DNA of 10,218 nt from Pseudomonadota bacterium (GCA_023389135.1 JAEWEX010000333.1:1-10218), one strand, 5' to 3'. Positions 1 through 8,617 are shown, numbered from the stretch's first letter. Translations and numbers: made by a program. Notes: generated by a model from the sequence alone, not told the origin.

Positions 1-1
1 G

Positions 2-775
2 TCCATGCCCCTGGGCACCCGGGGCGAGGCGCTGTTGAGCGTTGCCGTCAACAGGCCGTCCTTTCCCACGGCGTTCGACACACTGATCCTGCGGATGGCG
101 GCAAACGTGGCGACGGCGGCCATGGAGCGGGCGGACGGCCTGTCCATCGCGCGACATCTGGCGGCGATGGTCGGCCTGTCCTCAAACTTCGTCGGCGTGG
201 CCGATCTTCAGGGCGTGCCGCTGTTCATCAATCCGGCTGGCCTGAGACTTGTCGGGATGGCGGGCCTCCAGGAGGCGCGAGAGCTTCATGTCTTTGATTT
301 TCTCGACTTCGGCGACAGGGATCGCGCGCGCCGCGAGGTCTGGCCGGAGGTCCTGTCCGAAGGCCGCTGGAGCGGCCAGCTTTCCTTCCTGAACGCCAGG
401 ACCGGAACGGGGACCCCCCTCCTGGTCGAGTGCTTCCGCATCGACGCGCCCACGGCGGAACCGGTGGCCGTCGGCACGATCAGCGTCGATATCCGCAAAT
501 GGAATAGCGCCGAGGGTGCGTCGAACGATCCGTCGGCGCTGGCGAAGACGCGCCAGGTCATGCTGGCCGTGGCGCGCGTCGAGAGCCTGTCGGAGCGCGA
601 ACGCCAGGTGCTGCAGGCCCTGATGGCCGGAAGCTCGCACAAGGTGATCGCCCACGACCTCGGCATCAGCGCGAGGACCGTCGAAGTTCACCGGTCGCAC
701 ATGATGCGTCGCCTGGGCGTGCGGTCCCTGGCGGAGGCAATCAAGCTGGGGGTGATTGCCGGCGCCGTCGCATGA
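2..775 (+). CDS. LuxR-family transcriptional regulator with GAF and PAS sensor regions (5' end missing)
   Basis: This is the C-terminal part of a sensor-regulator; the frame is open to the left edge, so the ATG at 5 is probably internal. Counting from that ATG, residues 1-42 look like the end of a GAF domain (PLGTRGEALLSVAV, then a helix ending ATAAMERA). Residues about 52-165 look like a PAS fold (NFVGVADLQGVPLFINPAGL near its start, VAVGTISVDIR near its end). Residues 194-251 are a FixJ/LuxR helix-turn-helix: LSERERQVLQALMAG, KVIAHDLGISARTVEVHR, then RRLGVRSLAEAIKLG. The protein should bind DNA as a dimer in response to a small-molecule or redox signal sensed by GAF/PAS; the ligand cannot be read from the sequence. 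There is no receiver domain in the visible part. A 143-base gap separates it from psiE, so it need not belong to the chaperone island. Confidence 0.88.
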   Translation, partial: SMPLGTRGEALLSVAVNRPSFPTAFDTLILRMAANVATAAMERADGLSIARHLAAMVGLSSNFVGVADLQGVPLFINPAGLRLVGMAGLQEARELHVFDFLDFGDRDRARREVWPEVLSEGRWSGQLSFLNARTGTGTPLLVECFRIDAPTAEPVAVGTISVDIRKWNSAEGASNDPSALAKTRQVMLAVARVESLSERERQVLQALMAGSSHKVIAHDLGISARTVEVHRSHMMRRLGVRSLAEAIKLGVIAGAVA

Positions 776-822
776 CCCGGATGCGCCGATCCGACCGATC
801 CAGCCGGTCTCCTCGATCGCGA

Positions 823-834
823 TGACAACGGTCA
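823..834. promoter_or_regulatory. FNR-like palindrome upstream of psiE (candidate operator 1)
   Basis: The sequence TGACAACGGTCA is a perfect TGAC-N4-GTCA inverted repeat. It fits the TGAY-N4-RTCA pattern of three other sites in this window, although its flanks (A on the left, G on the right) differ from the C...A flanks of the others. Its centre lies 90 bp before the psiE ATG at 919. A TACGGT hexamer (857-862) sits where a -10 element would lie if the site were centred near -41.5. This is the weakest of the four sites. Confidence 0.45.
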
Positions 835-918
835 GTGCCGCCGGGCGCCGTGGACCTACGGTTCGACGATACGCGCGGGACATGCGCGTCTCACGCCTCG
901 CGCCGCACGGGATGCCCC

Positions 919-1386
919 ATGTCGATCAGGCACGCCATCAGGACGACGAAGGCAAAACTCCTGCCGCTGTCGTTCTACGAGCGCTTCGAATACGTCGTCA
1001 TCCTGATCCTGACCGCCCTGATCGCCGTCGTGGTGATCGCCGCGGTCTGGAGCCTCATCCTGAAGATCCTGACCGGACTTGTCTTTTCCGGAAGTCTCGA
1101 TCCGTCGGACTATACCGTGTTCCAGGACGTCTTCGGCATGATCTTCGCGGTCATCATCGCGCTTGAATTCAAGAAATCGCTGCTGGTCGTGGCGGCGCGC
1201 CGCGACACCGTGGTGCAGATCCGCTCGGTGGTCGTGATCGCGCTGCTGGCCATCTGCCGGAAGGTGATCATCCTGGACCTGGCGGATGCCGGCGCGCTGT
1301 ACATCATGGCGCTGTCGGCGGCGGTTCTCGCGCTGGGCATCGTCTACTGGCTGCTCGGCGATCACGACAGGCGAACCGCCGCCTGA
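919..1386 (+). CDS. psiE: PsiE-family (phosphate-starvation-inducible E) integral membrane protein
   Basis: The protein has 155 residues and four predicted membrane helices, at about 25-50, 66-83, 101-120 and 126-146. PsiE-like marks are the ALEFKKSLL segment after helix 2 and the RSVVVIALLAICRKVIILDL segment around helix 3. PsiE was named from phosphate-starvation and cAMP-CRP control in E. coli; its biochemical role is unknown, and PsiE homologues occur in enterobacterial heat-resistance islands. A GTG at 835 would extend the protein by 28 residues, but those are not PsiE-like and that start would abut the candidate operator at 823-834, so the ATG at 919 is preferred; no strong Shine-Dalgarno supports either start. 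It stands alone on the + strand, 260 bases before the CRP/FNR gene. The family call is firm; the stress role is inferred from context. Confidence 0.8.
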   Translation: MSIRHAIRTTKAKLLPLSFYERFEYVVILILTALIAVVVIAAVWSLILKILTGLVFSGSLDPSDYTVFQDVFGMIFAVIIALEFKKSLLVVAARRDTVVQIRSVVVIALLAICRKVIILDLADAGALYIMALSAAVLALGIVYWLLGDHDRRTAA

Positions 1387-1486
1387 TCCCCCGGGGCAAC
1401 CGGACTCCCTCCCGCACATCCCAGAGCCTTTCGTCATCGACGGGTGACGGCTCGGGCTCGCCGCAGCGGCGGGGGAGCTGACGCGC

Positions 1487-1509
1487 GCGGCCGCGTCGAC
1501 GGCGGCCGC
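1487..1509. repeat. Perfect 8-bp inverted repeat (hairpin) between psiE and the CRP/FNR gene
   Basis: GCGGCCGC occurs twice (1487-1494 and 1502-1509) around the 7-base loop GTCGACG. Because the arm is itself self-complementary, the RNA could fold into a very stable stem. It lies 100 bases after the psiE stop and has no T-run, so it is at best a non-canonical terminator or a transcript-stabilising stem. The rest of the 1387-1646 gap shows no convincing gene. Confidence 0.35.
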
Positions 1510-1546
1510 CATCGAGCGCGTCGCGGGCGGCCCGCGGCGGAGTGCG

Positions 1547-1571
1547 GGAGATTGCGATACGGGCAATCCCC
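1547..1571. promoter_or_regulatory. Inverted repeat GATTGC-N7-GCAATC upstream of the CRP/FNR gene
   Basis: A perfect 6-bp inverted repeat (1550-1555 and 1563-1568) extends to 9-bp arms with one mismatch (1547-1555 and 1563-1571). Its centre is 88 bp before the start codon at 1647. The TTGC...GCAA half-sites resemble those of some CRP/FNR-family regulators, but the spacing is one base longer than an FNR box and the half-site differs from the TGAY-N4-RTCA sites elsewhere in the window. It may be an operator for a different regulator or an autoregulatory site. Binding is inferred only from symmetry and position. Confidence 0.4.
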
Positions 1572-1646
1572 TAATTCCCGTTCCGACCGCGTGCGGCCAA
1601 TGATGACGGCGACATTCCAAGGGCTCAATCAGGGAGGGACCGCCAA

Positions 1647-2303
1647 ATGCTTGATACTCCCGCCATTCCCGCCGGTTCGCCGCGCCTTGCAGAGGTGCCG
1701 CCCGAGCCGCCCCGCCTCCGGTCCCTGGCCCATCTCCGCCATTTCCGCCGCGAGCAGGACATCTACGGCCAGGAGGAGCGGAGCGACATCTGGTACCGGG
1801 TCGTTTCAGGCTCGGCGCGCAAATACCTGATCCGGGCCGACGGGCGCAGGCAGCTTGTGGACATCTACCTGCCGCGGGACTTCTTCGGGCTCACGTCCCG
1901 CGTCCTCCACAAGTTCGCCGTGCAGGCCGTCACCGACGGAACGCTGATCGCCTGCTACCCGCGCTCGCTGGTCGAAGCGCTGGTCGACGAGGATCCCGCG
2001 ACAGCCAGAGAAATCCGGATGCAGTGTTTCGAAGCGATCGGCCGGCTGCAGGACCAGATGTTGGTCGTCGGCACGATGACGGCATCGGAGAAGGTCCGCG
2101 AATTCCTCGTCTACTTCCAGAGCCGGATTTCGGCGGGCAGAAATGACGGTCTCTCGCTGCCGCTGTCGCGCTACGACATCGCGGACATGCTGGGCATCTC
2201 CCCCGAAACGGTCTGCCGGGCCTTCACCGATCTGCAGGAGCGTGGCGTCATCTCCCTGCAGGGCCCGCGCCGCATCACGATCACGCGCAGGCACAGAGAC
2301 TGA
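1647..2303 (+). CDS. CRP/FNR-family transcriptional regulator, FixK-like, lacking FNR iron-sulfur cysteines
   Basis: The protein has 218 residues. It has an N-terminal cyclic-nucleotide-binding-type beta-barrel (about 27-115; IWYRVVSGSARKY and QLVDIYLPRDFFGL are typical strands), a long dimer helix (about 118-155) and a C-terminal winged helix-turn-helix (about 165-213: LPLSRYDIADMLGISPETVCR). The recognition helix carries E187, C190 and R191, matching the E-x-x-S-R of FNR/FixK with Ser replaced by Cys. There is no N-terminal cysteine cluster, so it should not carry an FNR [4Fe-4S] centre; Cys occurs only at 103, 127 and 190. The cAMP-binding phosphate-cassette residues of CRP are not evident. 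A strong Shine-Dalgarno AGGGAGG (1631-1637) fixes the start. It probably controls the surrounding stress genes through the TGAY-N4-RTCA sites. The family call is firm; signal and targets are inferred. Confidence 0.9.
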   Translation: MLDTPAIPAGSPRLAEVPPEPPRLRSLAHLRHFRREQDIYGQEERSDIWYRVVSGSARKYLIRADGRRQLVDIYLPRDFFGLTSRVLHKFAVQAVTDGTLIACYPRSLVEALVDEDPATAREIRMQCFEAIGRLQDQMLVVGTMTASEKVREFLVYFQSRISAGRNDGLSLPLSRYDIADMLGISPETVCRAFTDLQERGVISLQGPRRITITRRHRD

Positions 2304-2335
2304 AGGGGATCGCGCAGCGCCCGGCGCAGTGCCCC

Positions 2336-2354
2336 GGCCGGCCGGCGGCCGGCC
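2336..2354. repeat. GC-rich hairpin in the gap between the regulator and the next gene
   Basis: GGCCGGCC occurs at 2336-2343 and again at 2347-2354 around a 3-base spacer, giving an 8-bp all-GC stem. It ends 5 bases before the GGAG ribosome-binding site (2360-2363) of the next gene. There is no T-run, so it is more likely a translational or mRNA-stability element within the operon than a terminator. Confidence 0.4.
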
Positions 2355-2371
2355 AACACGGAGTGGCTGCT

Positions 2372-3019
2372 ATGGCCGACGACGACGGTGTGCTCGAACG
2401 GCTCATGGTCCGCGAGGTCGCCGCGGTGTTCCACCGGGAGGACAGCCTCGAAGACGCCATCGAGGCGCTGCTTCACGCCGGATTCGACCGCGGCGACATC
2501 GACATCATGGGCGATATCGAGACCGTGCGGCGGCGCCTGGGCACAGTCTACGTGCCGCCGGAGGACATCGCCGACGTGCCCAGCACGCCCCGCCGCGCCT
2601 ACATCGCCCGCGACGACATCGCGACGGCGACCGCCGGCGTCGCCGGCATACTGTTCTATCTCGGCGCCGCGACGGCGGCGATGACCGTGGTGGCCTCGGG
2701 CGGCAGCCTGGCGCTCGCAGCCGCCGCCGCCACCGCGGCCGGAGCCGTCGGCGGCGGCATCGGCGCCTCCGCCATACGCCTTCTCGGCAAGAAGCAGGCG
2801 GACGACCTGCACCTGCAACTGATGTCGGGCGGCATCGTGGTGTGGGTCCGCGTCCGCGACCCGCAACGGGAGGCGCAGGCGCAGGACATCCTGGCGAAGC
2901 ACGGCGGCGAGGCGATCCGCGTGCACGACATGGAGATCGAGAAGCGCCTGGACGATCTCCCGCTCGCGAAACTCAAGCCCGATCCATGGCTTGGCGGCGA
3001 GCCGCTTGCGGGCCGCTGA
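2372..3019 (+). CDS. Stress-island protein of unknown function with central glycine/alanine-rich hydrophobic region
   Basis: The protein has 215 residues and no name I recognise. Three parts can be seen. Residues 9-50 (VREVAAVFHREDSLEDAIEA then LLHAGFDRGDIDIMG) read like the alpha/beta 'slippery' domain of YflT/GsiB-neighbour general-stress proteins, in which a strand is followed by helix-AGFDR-strand. Residues 83-138 are rich in Ala, Gly and Val and could form one or two membrane-inserting helices in the style of a glycine-zipper. Residues 147-177 (GGIVVWVRVRD then EAQAQDILAKHGGEAIRVHD) repeat the strand-helix-HGG-strand pattern. A GTG at 2363 lies in frame, but GGAG at 2360-2363 is correctly spaced (8 bases) for the ATG at 2372. 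It lies 68 bases after the CRP/FNR gene on the same strand and is probably co-transcribed with it. Its role is unknown; a membrane-associated stress protein is a guess from shape and context. Confidence 0.75.
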   Translation: MADDDGVLERLMVREVAAVFHREDSLEDAIEALLHAGFDRGDIDIMGDIETVRRRLGTVYVPPEDIADVPSTPRRAYIARDDIATATAGVAGILFYLGAATAAMTVVASGGSLALAAAAATAAGAVGGGIGASAIRLLGKKQADDLHLQLMSGGIVVWVRVRDPQREAQAQDILAKHGGEAIRVHDMEIEKRLDDLPLAKLKPDPWLGGEPLAGR

Positions 3020-5645
<2,626 letters not shown>

Positions 5646-5651
5646 CCGGCT

Positions 5652-5678
5652 GCCGGCTTCCCGAGCTTTCGAGCCGGC
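5652..5678. terminator. Possible bidirectional terminator hairpin between convergent grpE and cbpM
   Basis: GCCGGCT (5652-5658) and AGCCGGC (5672-5678) form a perfect 7-bp stem with a 13-base loop in the 54-base gap between the two convergent stop codons. There is no T-run on either strand, so termination would be inefficient or Rho-assisted. The call rests on position and symmetry. Confidence 0.4.
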
Positions 5679-5699
5679 CCCCTCCCCGGCGATGACGCC

Positions 5700-6050
5700 T
5701 CAGCGCAGGGCGCGCGATCCCCGCCGGGTCAGCGTGTGCAGCTTTCTCGCGTCATTCACGAGGTGGCTGCGGACGCCCCGCGGCTGGACCTCCAGCGCAT
5801 CGATCAGATCGCTCAAGGCGAGGCGCAGGCTGTAGAGCTGGTCGAGCAGATCCAGCACCAGATCGACGCCGTCGTCATTGACGCCCATGTCCGCGAGATC
5901 GGCGATCAGGGCGGCGCGCGCGACGTCGACGTCCCGGAACGCCGGCTGTCCCTCCAGCATGGGAGGCGACAGCCAGCCACGATCGATGAAGACCTGCAGC
6001 CTGGCCACATCGACGCGGGGAACCGGCACGGCGTCCAGGTGCTGGCGCAT
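5700..6050 (-). CDS. cbpM: Chaperone modulatory protein CbpM (MerR-like helix-turn-helix fold)
   Basis: CbpM binds the J-domain of CbpA and blocks its use of DnaK. The protein has 116 residues. Its N-terminal part (about 10-50: VDVARLQVFIDRGWLSP and PAFRDVDVARAALIADL) has the MerR-type fold of the family, and residues 54-82 (DMGVNDDGVDLVLDLLDQLYSLR) match the very conserved GVN..GV.L.LDLLD block of CbpM. The C-terminal 30 residues are basic and variable. The start codon follows the cbpA stop with no bases between (TAG then ATG), so it is the second gene of a cbpA-cbpM operon, as in E. coli. The assignment rests on motif plus this operon order; a small DNA-binding MerR-like regulator is the alternative. 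Confidence 0.88.
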   Translation of the reverse strand: MRQHLDAVPVPRVDVARLQVFIDRGWLSPPMLEGQPAFRDVDVARAALIADLADMGVNDDGVDLVLDLLDQLYSLRLALSDLIDALEVQPRGVRSHLVNDARKLHTLTRRGSRALR

Positions 6051-6962
6051 CTATACCCCCATTGCCCGCCGCGGATCGGCGTCCCTGCCGGCCGACCAGC
6101 CGGCCACGAATGCCTTCAGCTCGGGATCCGGCCGGTCCGGAAGGACGATCTTCAGCGTCGCGTAGGCGTCGCCCCTCGTGCCGTTTCGCCGGGCCACGCC
6201 CTTTCCCTTCAGCCGCAGCGTCCGGCCGCTCGACGAATTCTCGGGCACGGAGGCCGCTACCGGGCCGGCCGGCGTCGGCACCCTGACCTTGCCGCCGAGC
6301 ACCGCCTCGCGAAGCGAGATCGGAAGGTCGAGGCGGATGTCGTCGCCGTCTCGCCGGTAGAACGGGTGAGGACGCACGCGCAGCTCGATCAGCGCGTCGC
6401 CGGCCTCCGCGCCGCCTTCGCCGGCGCCGCCCTTCCCGCGCAGCCTGAGGGTCTGCCCGTCGCGCGCGCCGGGCGGAATCTGGATGTCCAGCGTCTGGCC
6501 GTCGGACAGCGTCACCTGGCGGGTGCCGCCATTGACCGCATCGAGAAAGTCGATCTCCATGGAATAGTGGACGTCCGGCCCGCGCATGCGGACATTCCGG
6601 CGCCCGCGACGGGAGAAGAATTCGGCAAAGATGTCATCGCCGCCGCCGAAATCCGCGAAGCCTGCGCCGTTCTCGTAGGCGCCCGCGCCGGCGTCGGCGA
6701 AGTCGCGATAGTAGCGCCGCTCGGGCCGCTCCGCCCCCGCCGCATCGATCTCGCCGCGGTCGAAGCGGTTGCGCTTGTCCTCGTCGCGCAGCACCTCATA
6801 GGCCGCCGACAGGTCCTTGAAATCCTGCTCGGCCTGCTTGTTCCCGGGATTGAGATCGGGATGGAGCTTCTTTGCCCGACGGCGATAGGCCGCCTGGATG
6901 TCGTTCTTCGAGGCGTCGCGCTTGACGCCGAGGATCTCGTAGGGATCGCCGCTGCTCGGCAT
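6051..6962 (-). CDS. cbpA: CbpA-type J-domain co-chaperone (DnaJ class II)
   Basis: Hsp40 co-chaperone that delivers substrate to DnaK and stimulates its ATPase. It has 303 residues, close to the usual CbpA length. The J-domain is residues 6-70 (DPYEILGVKRDASKNDIQAAY, HPD at 34-36, then FKDLSAAYEVLRDEDKRNRFD). A Gly/Phe-rich linker follows (about 90-118, GAGFADFGGGDDIFAEFF). There is no zinc-finger CxxCxGxG domain, which separates it from DnaJ. Two C-terminal beta domains follow, with IPPGARDGQTLRLRGKG (162-178), HPFYRRDGDDIRLDLPISL (199-217) and LRLKGKGV (249-256). The frame stays open far upstream, but the J-domain begins right after the ATG at 6962, which has AAGGACAGG 10-18 bases upstream. 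It is divergent from the hsp20 genes and convergent with dnaK-grpE, its natural partners. Confidence 0.95.
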   Translation of the reverse strand: MPSSGDPYEILGVKRDASKNDIQAAYRRRAKKLHPDLNPGNKQAEQDFKDLSAAYEVLRDEDKRNRFDRGEIDAAGAERPERRYYRDFADAGAGAYENGAGFADFGGGDDIFAEFFSRRGRRNVRMRGPDVHYSMEIDFLDAVNGGTRQVTLSDGQTLDIQIPPGARDGQTLRLRGKGGAGEGGAEAGDALIELRVRPHPFYRRDGDDIRLDLPISLREAVLGGKVRVPTPAGPVAASVPENSSSGRTLRLKGKGVARRNGTRGDAYATLKIVLPDRPDPELKAFVAGWSAGRDADPRRAMGV

Positions 6963-7067
6963 CTTCGCAGACCTGTCCTTCGCGAACGTTCCCTTGGCGG
7001 GAGGAAGGCCGCTGATGGCTTGCGCCGGGACGTCAAAAGCAACTAGCCGGATTCCCGCCGATCCAAA

Positions 7068-7081
7068 CTGACGGTCATCAA
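7068..7081. promoter_or_regulatory. FNR-like palindrome shared by divergent cbpA and hsp20 operons (candidate operator 3)
   Basis: CTGACGGTCATCAA lies in AAACTGACGGTCATCAATG (7065-7083), which differs from the BON-gene site at only three of 19 positions. It sits in the 190-base divergent gap, 112 bp before the cbpA start (minus strand) and 78 bp before the first hsp20 start (plus strand), so one site could serve both promoters. On the cbpA side a TAGTTG hexamer (7045 down to 7040) lies where a -10 element is expected. A perfect 12-bp palindrome, CCGCCCGGGCGG (7084-7095), lies just beside it toward hsp20. Confidence 0.6.
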
Positions 7082-7152
7082 TGCCGCCCGGGCGGGGCGC
7101 ATGCAGGGTGTTCCGACATCGACGCTTCACGGGAACCACGAAGGAGGCCGGC

Positions 7153-7593
7153 ATGCTGCACAATCTCGAGACCACCGGGCGCTGGTCCGACCCGCTGCGC
7201 CAGATGCGCTTCGCCCAGCGGGACATGAGCCGGCTGTTCGACAATCTGCGGCTCGCGGCGCCTCCCGAATTCCCCCTGATGAACATCTGGGCCGGGCCCG
7301 AGGGAGCGGTGATCACCGCCGAGATGCCCGGGGTCGCGCCCGAGGACCTGGACATCGCCGTCCACCAGAACACGGTGACGCTGCGCGGCACCCGCCCCGC
7401 CGAGCCGCTGGCCGACGACGCCGTGGTGCACCGCAGGGAACGCCCCACCGGCGCCTTCGCCCGCAACCTCATCCTGCCGTTCCGCGTCGATGGCGACCAC
7501 GCCACCGCGAAGTTCCGCAACGGCGTGCTGCGGCTCGACCTGCCGCGGCCCGAGGCGGACAGGCCGCACAAGATCAACGTCAGCCGCGCCTGA
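7153..7593 (+). CDS. Small heat-shock protein Hsp20 (first of three)
   Basis: ATP-independent holdase of the alpha-crystallin family that keeps unfolding proteins soluble until DnaK can act. It has 146 residues. A 40-residue N-terminal arm precedes the alpha-crystallin domain (about 43-132), which starts at MNIWAGPEGAVITAEMPG (43-60) and ends with the family mark FRNGVLRLDLPRP (121-133). The C-terminal INV (141-143) is the short I-x-V/I oligomer-contact motif. The ribosome-binding site AAGGAGG (7141-7147) is excellent and fixes the ATG at 7153; the frame extends upstream to 7081 without family sequence. It is the first gene of a three-gene sHsp operon, 13 bases before the next gene, and divergent from cbpA. 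Confidence 0.95.
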   Translation: MLHNLETTGRWSDPLRQMRFAQRDMSRLFDNLRLAAPPEFPLMNIWAGPEGAVITAEMPGVAPEDLDIAVHQNTVTLRGTRPAEPLADDAVVHRRERPTGAFARNLILPFRVDGDHATAKFRNGVLRLDLPRPEADRPHKINVSRA

Positions 7594-7606
7594 GGAGCAC
7601 GCCGCC

Positions 7607-7990
7607 ATGACCGACCACGACACCGCTGCAACCGTGCCGGCGGAAGCCACGCGGACCGAACCCGTCTTCACGCCGCCGACCGACATCATCGAGACCACGG
7701 CCGGCGTCCGGATGGTGCTCGACATGCCGGGCGCGGATCCCGACAGCCTCGACGTCACCCTGGACAACCGCGTCCTGCGCATCTCGGCGCGATCGGCGTC
7801 CAGCGCGCCGGAAGGCCATGCGCTGGTCCACGCCGAATACCGCGACGGCGACTACGAGCGCAGCTTCACCGTCTCGGAGCCGATCGACACGGCCAGGATC
7901 GAGGCGGTGCTGCAGGACGGCGTGCTTCGGCTCACCCTGCCGAAGGCGGCGCCGTCGCCCGCGGCCAAGATCAGCGTCAGGGCCGTGTAG
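7607..7990 (+). CDS. Small heat-shock protein Hsp20 (second of three)
   Basis: This 127-residue alpha-crystallin protein has a short N-terminal arm (about 22 residues). The domain runs from about 23 (FTPPTDIIETTAGVRMVLDM, then PGADPDSLDVTLDNRVLRI) to LQDGVLRLTLPKA (106-118), with C-terminal I-S-V as the oligomer-contact motif. The DGDYERSFTVSEPID stretch fits the dimer-loop and following strand. AGGAG (7593-7597) precedes the ATG by 9 bases and overlaps the stop of the first hsp20, so the two are co-transcribed. Its sequence is clearly different from both neighbours, so this is not a recent tandem duplication. Paired unlike sHsps often form mixed oligomers; whether these do is inference. Confidence 0.94.
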   Translation: MTDHDTAATVPAEATRTEPVFTPPTDIIETTAGVRMVLDMPGADPDSLDVTLDNRVLRISARSASSAPEGHALVHAEYRDGDYERSFTVSEPIDTARIEAVLQDGVLRLTLPKAAPSPAAKISVRAV

Positions 7991-8003
7991 CGGAGGACCC
8001 CCG

Positions 8004-8507
8004 ATGAAGATCGCAGATCTGGTTCCATGGCGGGGCTCCGGCCGCGACCTCACGGCCCGGACCGCGCCGACGGACCCCATGCGCGCGCTGCAGCTGGATG
8101 TGGACCGGGCGTTCGACCGCTTCTGGCGCATGGTGCCATACCCGCTCGCCGCGCCCGCCCGGCCGGGACAGGCGGATGTCGTGCGTGTCGATGTCGGCGA
8201 CAATGGCAGGGAGATCACGGTGACGGCGGAACTGCCGGGCATGAGCGACGCGGATGTCCAGGTGTCGATCAGGGACGGCCAGCTGACGATCCGCGGCGAG
8301 AAGAAGTCCGATCGCGCGGCCGAGCAGAATGGCGTCCTGGTCAGGGAGCGGGTCTATGGCGCCGTGGAGCGGACCCTGCCTCTTCCCGACGGCCTCGACC
8401 CGGACGGCGCGAGGGCGACCTTCTCCAACGGCGTGCTGACGATCGCGATCCCGAAGTCGGCCGACCTGCAGGCCGAGACGAAACGCATTCCCGTCCAGGC
8501 GGGTTGA
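8004..8507 (+). CDS. Small heat-shock protein Hsp20 (third of three)
   Basis: The protein has 167 residues and the longest N-terminal arm of the three (about 57 residues, with LVPWRG and the AFDRFWR helix typical of class-A bacterial sHsps). The alpha-crystallin domain runs from [20 protein letters not shown] (58-77) through [11 protein letters not shown] (93-103) and [20 protein letters not shown] (112-131) to [13 protein letters not shown] (139-151). The C-terminal I-P-V is the I-x-I/V oligomer-contact motif. GGAGGA (7992-7997) sits 6 bases before the ATG. It follows the second hsp20 by 13 bases and ends the operon, 31 bases before a strong intrinsic terminator. The GEKK..... and R.YG.F-like pattern is of the common Hsp20 type found in rhizobial and other alphaproteobacterial multi-sHsp operons. 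Confidence 0.96.
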   Translation: MKIADLVPWRGSGRDLTARTAPTDPMRALQLDVDRAFDRFWRMVPYPLAAPARPGQADVVRVDVGDNGREITVTAELPGMSDADVQVSIRDGQLTIRGEKKSDRAAEQNGVLVRERVYGAVERTLPLPDGLDPDGARATFSNGVLTIAIPKSADLQAETKRIPVQAG

Positions 8508-8538
8508 TCCCTCCTCCTCCCCGCAGCCCGCCTTCCCT

Positions 8539-8570
8539 GTCCGCAACCGCGACCCGGTTGCGGACTTTTT
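8539..8570 (+). terminator. Strong intrinsic (Rho-independent) terminator after the hsp20 operon
   Basis: Perfect 11-bp arms GTCCGCAACCG (8539-8549) and CGGTTGCGGAC (8555-8565) enclose a 5-base loop and are followed directly by TTTTT (8566-8570). It is the only textbook terminator in the window and separates the sHsp operon from the BON-kefB operon. Confidence 0.95.
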
Positions 8571-8575
8571 CATGT

Positions 8576-8597
8576 CCGGCGCCGGCGAAGGCGCCGG
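8576..8597. repeat. Second GC-rich hairpin directly behind the terminator
   Basis: CCGGCGCC (8576-8583) and GGCGCCGG (8590-8597) make a perfect 8-bp stem with a 6-base loop, 5 bases after the T-run of the terminator and 6 bases before the FNR-like palindrome. No T-run follows. It may act as a backup stop for leaking polymerase, shielding the next promoter; that role is inferred. Confidence 0.4.
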
Positions 8598-8603
8598 GCG
8601 AAA

Positions 8604-8617
8604 CTGATGGCCATCAA
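8604..8617. promoter_or_regulatory. FNR-like palindrome upstream of the BON-kefB operon (candidate operator 4)
   Basis: CTGATGGCCATCAA contains the perfect 12-bp palindrome TGATGGCCATCA and matches the FNR/FixK consensus TTGAT-N4-ATCAA at nine of ten fixed positions. The longer word AAACTGATGGCCATCAAGG (8601-8619) is shared with operators 2 and 3. Its centre is 106 bp before the BON gene start. A TAGCTT hexamer (8641-8646) lies about 30 bases downstream of the centre, as expected for the -10 element of a promoter with the site at -41.5; transcription would then start near 8652. This is the best of the four sites. Confidence 0.65.

Noticed and set aside
756..1166. Plus-strand open frame overlapping the end of the LuxR gene and psiE.
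   Set aside because: Composition is Arg/Pro/Asp rich without a domain, and the overlapping psiE frame is clearly a membrane protein.
1434..1628. Small minus-strand frame in the gap before the CRP/FNR gene.
   Set aside because: No ribosome-binding site or conserved pattern seen, Arg/Pro-rich composition typical of chance frames in GC-rich DNA.
6963..7152. EcfG general-stress promoter (GGAAC-N16/17-CGTT).
   Set aside because: GGAAC words occur at 7132 (plus) and near 6990 (minus), but neither has CGTT at the required spacing.
6963..7631. Extension of the cbpA frame upstream toward 7631.
   Set aside because: It runs antisense through the first hsp20 gene; the J-domain starts at the ATG at 6962, and total length then matches CbpA.
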